Origin: Prochlorococcus sp. AG-355-N18
GTDB lineage: Bacteria > Cyanobacteriota > Cyanobacteriia > PCC-6307 > Cyanobiaceae
Direction of reading: 5' to 3'
Length of the DNA: 64,000 nucleotides
Assembly: GCA_003278535.1 (NCBI GenBank)
Contig: QCEG01000005.1
Span: 1-64,000 of the forward strand
The position numbers and the translations under genes were made by a program. This document shows, in pieces, positions 60,231-64,000 of the stretch; position 1 is the first letter of the stretch; the number at the start of each line of letters is the position of its first letter. The notes beneath the pieces are model-generated. The model saw only the letters and a list, made by a program, of their open reading frames with translations. It had not been told where the DNA came from and did no database searches.

Positions 60231-61232
60231 ATGATTAAAAATAAAAATATTTTAATAACTGGAGGTAATTCAGGAATAGGGTTTTTTGCCATTATTAATT
60301 TACTGAAGATGAAAAATATTTTATATGTTGTAATAAAAAACGAATTTAGAGAGAATGAATTTCTCAGAAAAATCGAGAAACATTTTGATAAAAATTACCT
60401 TAGTAAATTTTTAATTATTATTGAAAATTGTGATCTTTCAGATCTAGAGAATATTAAAAAAATTAAAGATTACTTTATTAGTAAAAAGATTTTTTTAGAT
60501 GTTCTTGTTTTAAATGCAGGATTGCAATATACAGGCTCTTTTTACCCTAAAGTATCAAAACAAGGCATAGAACTAACTTTTGCAGTCAATCATCTTGCAC
60601 ATTTTTACTTGGTAAATGTCCTAAAAGATTTTATTAGAGATAAAGAAGAATCTAGAATCATTATTACATCATCAGATGTACACGACCCCAAAAGTTCAGG
60701 TGGCAATATAGGAAAGAAAGCGGGACTTAATAACCTAGTTAATTTGAGAAAAAAAGTAACTGGGCAATTTATAAATTTTAATGCTGATGAAGCTTATAAA
60801 AATAGTAAGTTGTGTAATATTTTGTTTGCTAAAGAACTTGAAAAAAAATTAAAAACTTCCTCGAGTAAAATTTCTGTAATTACTTGGGCTCCTGGTCTAG
60901 TAATACCAAATGATGATCTTGGTTTTTTTAGATACAGTAAGCGTTTTAATCTCTTTGGATATTTAATTTTTTCTAAAGCTGCAAAAAATATTTTAGGAAT
61001 TTCTGAAAGTATAGAAAATGCTGGCAGGATACTTTCTGAAATTGTTTTTGATTCAAATTTAAATAATATTGGTTACGTTCATTTAAGTAATAAACTTATC
61101 TCTTTTAAAAAACATAAATTAGTTGAAAGTAATGTTAGTGATGAGGCAAATAATTCTGAGTTGGCTTCAAAACTCTGGATTTTAAGTGAAGAGATTTGTA
61201 GATCATTTGGCTTTGTTACTTTCAATATTTAA
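60231..61232 (+). CDS. SDR resembling light-dependent protochlorophyllide reductase
   Basis: A 333-residue SDR. Motif TGGNSGIG at 10-17 binds the cofactor. DVLVLNAGLQ is the NNAG-type motif, and YKNSK holds the catalytic Tyr and Lys (in DEAYKNSKLCNILFAKEL). The later stretch WAPGLVIPNDDLG and the C-terminal segment SESIENAGRILSEIV resemble POR and its relatives. Whether it reduces protochlorophyllide is uncertain; the true POR of this organism is expected to be better conserved. The start ATG has AGGA 6 bases upstream. It converges with the MscS gene, overlapping it by 30 bases. Confidence 0.72.
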   Translation: MIKNKNILITGGNSGIGFFAIINLLKMKNILYVVIKNEFRENEFLRKIEKHFDKNYLSKFLIIIENCDLSDLENIKKIKDYFISKKIFLDVLVLNAGLQYTGSFYPKVSKQGIELTFAVNHLAHFYLVNVLKDFIRDKEESRIIITSSDVHDPKSSGGNIGKKAGLNNLVNLRKKVTGQFINFNADEAYKNSKLCNILFAKELEKKLKTSSSKISVITWAPGLVIPNDDLGFFRYSKRFNLFGYLIFSKAAKNILGISESIENAGRILSEIVFDSNLNNIGYVHLSNKLISFKKHKLVESNVSDEANNSELASKLWILSEEICRSFGFVTFNI

Positions 61233-62234
61233 GGTTTGTGTTGGGAATGCAAACTCTATATTATTAACCGCAAATTCCTCAATAATTCTTAAATTTATAG
61301 ATTGTTGAGCTTCCATTGCTGCGAGATAATTATTCGTTGGGATGTAATAAACAAGTTCGAAATTAAGACTGAAGTCGCCGAAATCTGTGAAATGACATCT
61401 ATCAAAAGACGCATCTTTTGTCTCTTCAACTATTTTTTTTATTATTATTGGAATCAATTTCATAAGTTTTGGAGAGGTTTCATAAACAACTCCCAATTTA
61501 TGCACTAACCTTCTTTTTTTCATTTGTGCGTAATTTGAAATTATTCCATTTGTTAGGGCGCTATTGCTCATTACTATTACTTCTCCATTAATACTTCTTA
61601 TCCTTGAAGATCGTACTCCTACTCTCTCAACCATTCCGAGAACTCCATCAGATTTTATAAACTCACCTTTTTGAAAAGGTTTATCAAGCAAAATTGTTAT
61701 ATATTCAAAGAACTCCTGAACTGGATCTTTCAAAGCTAATCCTGCACCAATACCTCCTGCACTTAGTAAAGCCCAAATAGCAGTCATTTGAACACCTATA
61801 TTTTGTAAGAAAAAAATTGAGCCAATAGTCCAAGTTAATGCTTTTATCAATGGAGTTAGTGAAGATACCATCGAACTAATTGAGGAATCATTAATTTTCG
61901 AGGTCGATTCTGTTAAAGATCTTATTAAAACTTTGTTAAGTGCTTTTATTATGATTATTAATATAAATAATTTCAAAATATTCAATAAGACAGAGATGAA
62001 AGTTATTTCATCAGCAAAAAAATAGTCAATTGAAAAATAAAATGAAAGGAGGAAACCTATAGGTTTTATAATTCCAGAGATCACTTCAAAAATAAAATCA
62101 TCGAAATTTGTTTTTGTTCTTTTGGAAATCTTTTTAAAAAATATTTTTGAAACTTTTGAAATTATTATCGACAATAAAGTTCCAATAAAAAAAATAGATA
62201 TTGCCAGAAGGAAGTTTTCAGTAACTAATTTCAT
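61203..62234 (-). CDS. Mechanosensitive ion channel (MscS family)
   Basis: A 343-residue membrane protein. Several hydrophobic helices lie before residue 160. The pore helix and beta domain region reads LLSAGGIGAGLALKDPVQEFFEYI, followed by GEFIKSDGVLGMVERVGVRSSRIRSINGEVIVM, the MscS hallmark. The C-terminal alpha/beta domain follows. It protects cells against osmotic downshock. I prefer the ATG at 62234; a TTG two codons upstream is possible. Its 3' end overlaps the convergent POR-like gene by 30 bases. Confidence 0.9.
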   Translation of the reverse strand: MKLVTENFLLAISIFFIGTLLSIIISKVSKIFFKKISKRTKTNFDDFIFEVISGIIKPIGFLLSFYFSIDYFFADEITFISVLLNILKLFILIIIIKALNKVLIRSLTESTSKINDSSISSMVSSLTPLIKALTWTIGSIFFLQNIGVQMTAIWALLSAGGIGAGLALKDPVQEFFEYITILLDKPFQKGEFIKSDGVLGMVERVGVRSSRIRSINGEVIVMSNSALTNGIISNYAQMKKRRLVHKLGVVYETSPKLMKLIPIIIKKIVEETKDASFDRCHFTDFGDFSLNFELVYYIPTNNYLAAMEAQQSINLRIIEEFAVNNIEFAFPTQTLNIESNKAK

Positions 62235-62312
62235 ATTCAAATAAACCCTTAAAATTAATCTTTAATAAGATTTTAATTTATCTCTAAATAACAAACCAGT
62301 CTTTATTTTTCT

Positions 62313-62882
62313 TTAACTCATTATTATGTTTCTAATTTCTTTAAATTCTTCTCTATCCGCAGTTTTGCATAATTCAAAAATTATTGATTCAGTTGTTGTT
62401 AAGAACGCCCCACTCTGAGTCATTCTCTGTAATGCTGTTTCATGATCTACCCTATTTCGACTCCCCATTGAATCTGATATGAGAATAACTTCAAATCCTT
62501 TTTGTAAACAATCTAAGACTGTTTGTTGAATACAAATATGTGTTTCGATCCCACAAACTATCAAATTAGTAATTTTCTTATCTTTAAGTTCTTTCAAAAA
62601 ATCTTCTAATTTAGCTAGGCTGAATTCCATTTTTTCAAATTTTCTAAATTCTGCTATGGGGGATAATTCAGGTATCGTTACTCCCAATTTGAGTGGGTTT
62701 TGTTCAGATATAAATATGTTTTCTTCTAAAATTTGGTAAGCATTTATTAGCTTTTTAATGTTTTTGATTATTGAATCCTTATTAAAAATTGGTCTTATTA
62801 TTTTTTCCTGAATATCAATAATTATCAAGGCGTTTACTTTCGATGATAATTTATCGGAAGAGATTTCTTGATCATTCATCAT
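62313..62882 (-). CDS. Isochorismatase-family cysteine hydrolase
   Basis: A 189-residue cysteine hydrolase (nicotinamidase/isochorismatase fold). The catalytic triad is visible as D23 (IIDIQEK), K84 (KFEKMEF) and C117 (GIETHICIQQT). The nearest family members are YcaC-like or ureidoacrylate/nicotinamidase-type; substrate unknown. Two adjacent ATG codons open the frame (62882 and 62879). It lies 78 bases upstream of the MscS gene, on the same strand. Confidence 0.85.
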   Translation of the reverse strand: MMNDQEISSDKLSSKVNALIIIDIQEKIIRPIFNKDSIIKNIKKLINAYQILEENIFISEQNPLKLGVTIPELSPIAEFRKFEKMEFSLAKLEDFLKELKDKKITNLIVCGIETHICIQQTVLDCLQKGFEVILISDSMGSRNRVDHETALQRMTQSGAFLTTTESIIFELCKTADREEFKEIRNIIMS

Positions 62883-62998
62883 TTACATATAAAGGTACAT
62901 TTAACATAATATTTTGAAGAACTTTAGTAAACATTTGAAATAAATAAGTTGTTTTACTCTCATCTAGAGTTATTATTGAGAATAGCCAAGGGTTAATT

Positions 62999-63451
62999 TT
63001 GTCATTATCCTCTCAATACAAAGTAATCACATCTCCTCTTGGTGATGGATTACATAAAGATGGGAAGAGATTAACTCCTCAGAGGTTAAAGGTACTTAAT
63101 TTATTTGAAAATATTGGCTCTGGAAAGCATCTTAGTGCTGAAGAGGTTCATGAAAACTTAGTTAAAACGAGCTCAAAAGTTTCACTAGCAACAATTTATA
63201 GAACTTTAAGACTTCTAGTACAAATGGGTTTGCTTCATGAATTAGAACTCAGTGAGGGTGGACACAGATATGAATTGCTTAGTAACGACACACCGGATCA
63301 TCATCATTTGATTTGCATTAGATGTGGAAGAACAGAAGAATTCGAAAATGATGAGGTTTTAGAAGCAGGCAAAGTTGCAGCAAAAGTTAATGGTTTTAAA
63401 CTAATTGAATCCTCTTTAAATGTAAGAGCAATTTGTCCTAATTGCATGTAG
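62999..63451 (+). CDS. Fur-family metal-dependent transcription regulator
   Basis: A 150-residue DNA-binding protein. The winged helix covers about residues 24-90 with LTPQRLKVLNLFENIG and KVSLATIYRTLRLLVQMGLL. The C-terminal dimerisation part has HHH at 101-103, C106 and C109 (ICIRCGR), and a second pair C146 and C149 (CPNC). The four Cys form the structural zinc site. Whether it senses iron, zinc or peroxide is not clear. The start is a TTG at 62999. It converges on arsS with a six-base gap. An Fe/Zn box search near other genes would show its targets. Confidence 0.93.
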   Translation: MSLSSQYKVITSPLGDGLHKDGKRLTPQRLKVLNLFENIGSGKHLSAEEVHENLVKTSSKVSLATIYRTLRLLVQMGLLHELELSEGGHRYELLSNDTPDHHHLICIRCGRTEEFENDEVLEAGKVAAKVNGFKLIESSLNVRAICPNCM

Positions 63452-63457
63452 CAAGTT

Positions 63458-64000
63458 TTAACTTAAAGTCCCTCCACAACTTGACCCTGCACCTGCAGTG
63501 CAAGCAAAACAATGTTCTTTTACAGCTACCCTGTAGTCAAAAGTAAATGATTCATCCAACAGATCATAAAGCGTCTTTGGTCCTTTATTCTCTCGGAAAT
63601 TTATCTGTTGGTTAAAGTCACAATCATAAATTTCTCCTAGCCAATTTACGCTAATTGTCTTTTTACACATTAGATTTTCTAAATTTTTTTCATTAAAATT
63701 TTCTTTTAGTAATTTGTAATAAGTATTTAGTTTCCCTTCTCTTCTAAGAGATTCTTCATATCTATTAATTGGCATATTAGTTATTGTGTATAAATTATTA
63801 AAAACGATATTGTATTTTTCGAATAGAATTCTTTTATAATCCTTCTCCAATATTTCCTGAGAAGGAGGAAGAATTGGGTTTACAGGATTGTAAACAAGGT
63901 TTAATTGTAATCCATTTTCTTTCTTCCCATAGCCTAAATCATTAAGAATTTTTATGGCATTAATACTTTTTTCAAAAACGCCAAAACCCCTTTGAAAATC
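63458..64000 (-). CDS. arsS: Arsenosugar biosynthesis radical SAM protein ArsS (5' end cut by window edge)
   Basis: The minus-strand frame from 63458 stays open to the window edge (181 codons visible, stop at 63458-63460), so this is the C-terminal part of a longer protein. The upper part reads QRGFGVFEKSINAIKIL and LNLVYNPVNPILPPSQ, and YKRILFEKYNIVFNNLYTIT is typical of ArsS, with TNMPINRYEESL. The end has the Cys-rich DUF3641-type tail: CDF, then HCFACTAGAGSSCGGT. ArsS builds arsenosugars from methylated arsenic. The radical SAM Cys motif lies outside the window. A TTG at 63850 is internal, not a start. Confidence 0.85.
   Translation of the reverse strand, partial: DFQRGFGVFEKSINAIKILNDLGYGKKENGLQLNLVYNPVNPILPPSQEILEKDYKRILFEKYNIVFNNLYTITNMPINRYEESLRREGKLNTYYKLLKENFNEKNLENLMCKKTISVNWLGEIYDCDFNQQINFRENKGPKTLYDLLDESFTFDYRVAVKEHCFACTAGAGSSCGGTLS

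Noticed and set aside
61203..61232. Truncation of the SDR or MscS gene at their shared 3' ends
   Set aside because: Both frames end in normal-looking C-termini, so the 30-base tail overlap is a plain gene arrangement.
1..64000. tRNA, rRNA, CRISPR, insertion sequence or prophage
   Set aside because: No intergenic gap shows a cloverleaf-like pattern, ribosomal core, spaced repeats or transposase, and nearly all gaps are under 170 bases.

Overview
The window is a compact, AT-rich stretch of bacterial chromosome carrying about 63 genes on both strands, with very short gaps. It is almost certainly Prochlorococcus, probably a high-light-adapted type. The evidence is a Pcb divinyl-chlorophyll antenna gene (pcbA), plastocyanin, an ndhD subunit, cyanobacterial/plastid proteins of unknown function (Ycf51, DUF760, DUF1350, DUF4332 types), a cyanobacterial-type lycopene cyclase, very low GC and streamlined spacing. 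I saw no insertion sequence, prophage, CRISPR array, rRNA or tRNA gene. The only gene-poor stretch over 300 bases is the region upstream of pcbA.

Layout. 1-5.2 kb: the 5' part of hisIE (cut by the left edge), a divergent QueD-like gene, clpB, petE and a nucleotide-sugar-type epimerase. 5.2-11.4 kb (minus strand): hemE, glgB, a CocE-type hydrolase and three small unknowns (secreted, DUF4332, Ycf51). 11.5-17.8 kb (plus): a giant TamB/Tic236-like envelope protein, then proA, folB and a small lipase. 17.8-26.9 kb (minus): a tight run of a basic RG-rich protein, trpS, thrS, glk, thrB, ndhD and an M3 oligopeptidase. 27.0-32.1 kb (plus): a DUF697-type membrane protein, a three-gene manganese-type ABC transporter and a DUF4336 protein, spaced like one operon. 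32.1-33.1 kb (minus): DUF760 and lepB. 33.1-38.7 kb (plus): menD and menB (phylloquinone), glgA (glycogen) and murF (cell wall). 38.7-42.3 kb (minus): glmU, an MnmC2-type methyltransferase and aroA. 42.4-48.9 kb (plus): comB (apparently starting at ATT), a nitrilase, an AMIN-amidase, murI, the long-chain prenyl diphosphate synthase and acs. 48.9-53.6 kb: DUF1350, a DEDDh exonuclease, a glycine-pentad/DUF3721 protein, hisS and several tiny genes. 53.9-60.0 kb: pcbA with a strong terminator, a GltS-type symporter, a small unknown, a GST, a GIY-YIG-like membrane protein, an SDR and lycopene cyclase. 60.2-64 kb: a POR-like SDR, an MscS channel, an isochorismatase-family hydrolase, a Fur-family regulator and the 3' end of arsS (cut by the right edge).

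How the genes fit together. The content is mostly core metabolism of a photoautotroph: tetrapyrrole (hemE), phylloquinone (menDB), plastoquinone side chain (prenyl synthase), carotenoid (lycopene cyclase), light harvesting (pcbA), electron transfer (petE, ndhD), glycogen turnover (glgA, glgB, glk), amino acids (hisIE, proA, thrB, aroA), cell wall (murF, murI, glmU, amidase) and translation (trpS, thrS, hisS). Metal supply appears as the Mn-type transporter and a Fur-family regulator.

No clearly new multi-gene system stands out. The most interesting items are the comB ATT start, the glycine-pentad/DUF3721 protein, the Mn transporter operon with two uncharacterised partners, a GIY-YIG-like domain fused to membrane helices, the pcbA upstream region with a small antisense-side gene, and a divergent QueD-like enzyme. 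Starts at TTG are common here, and one gene has no ATG, GTG or TTG at its conserved 5' end.
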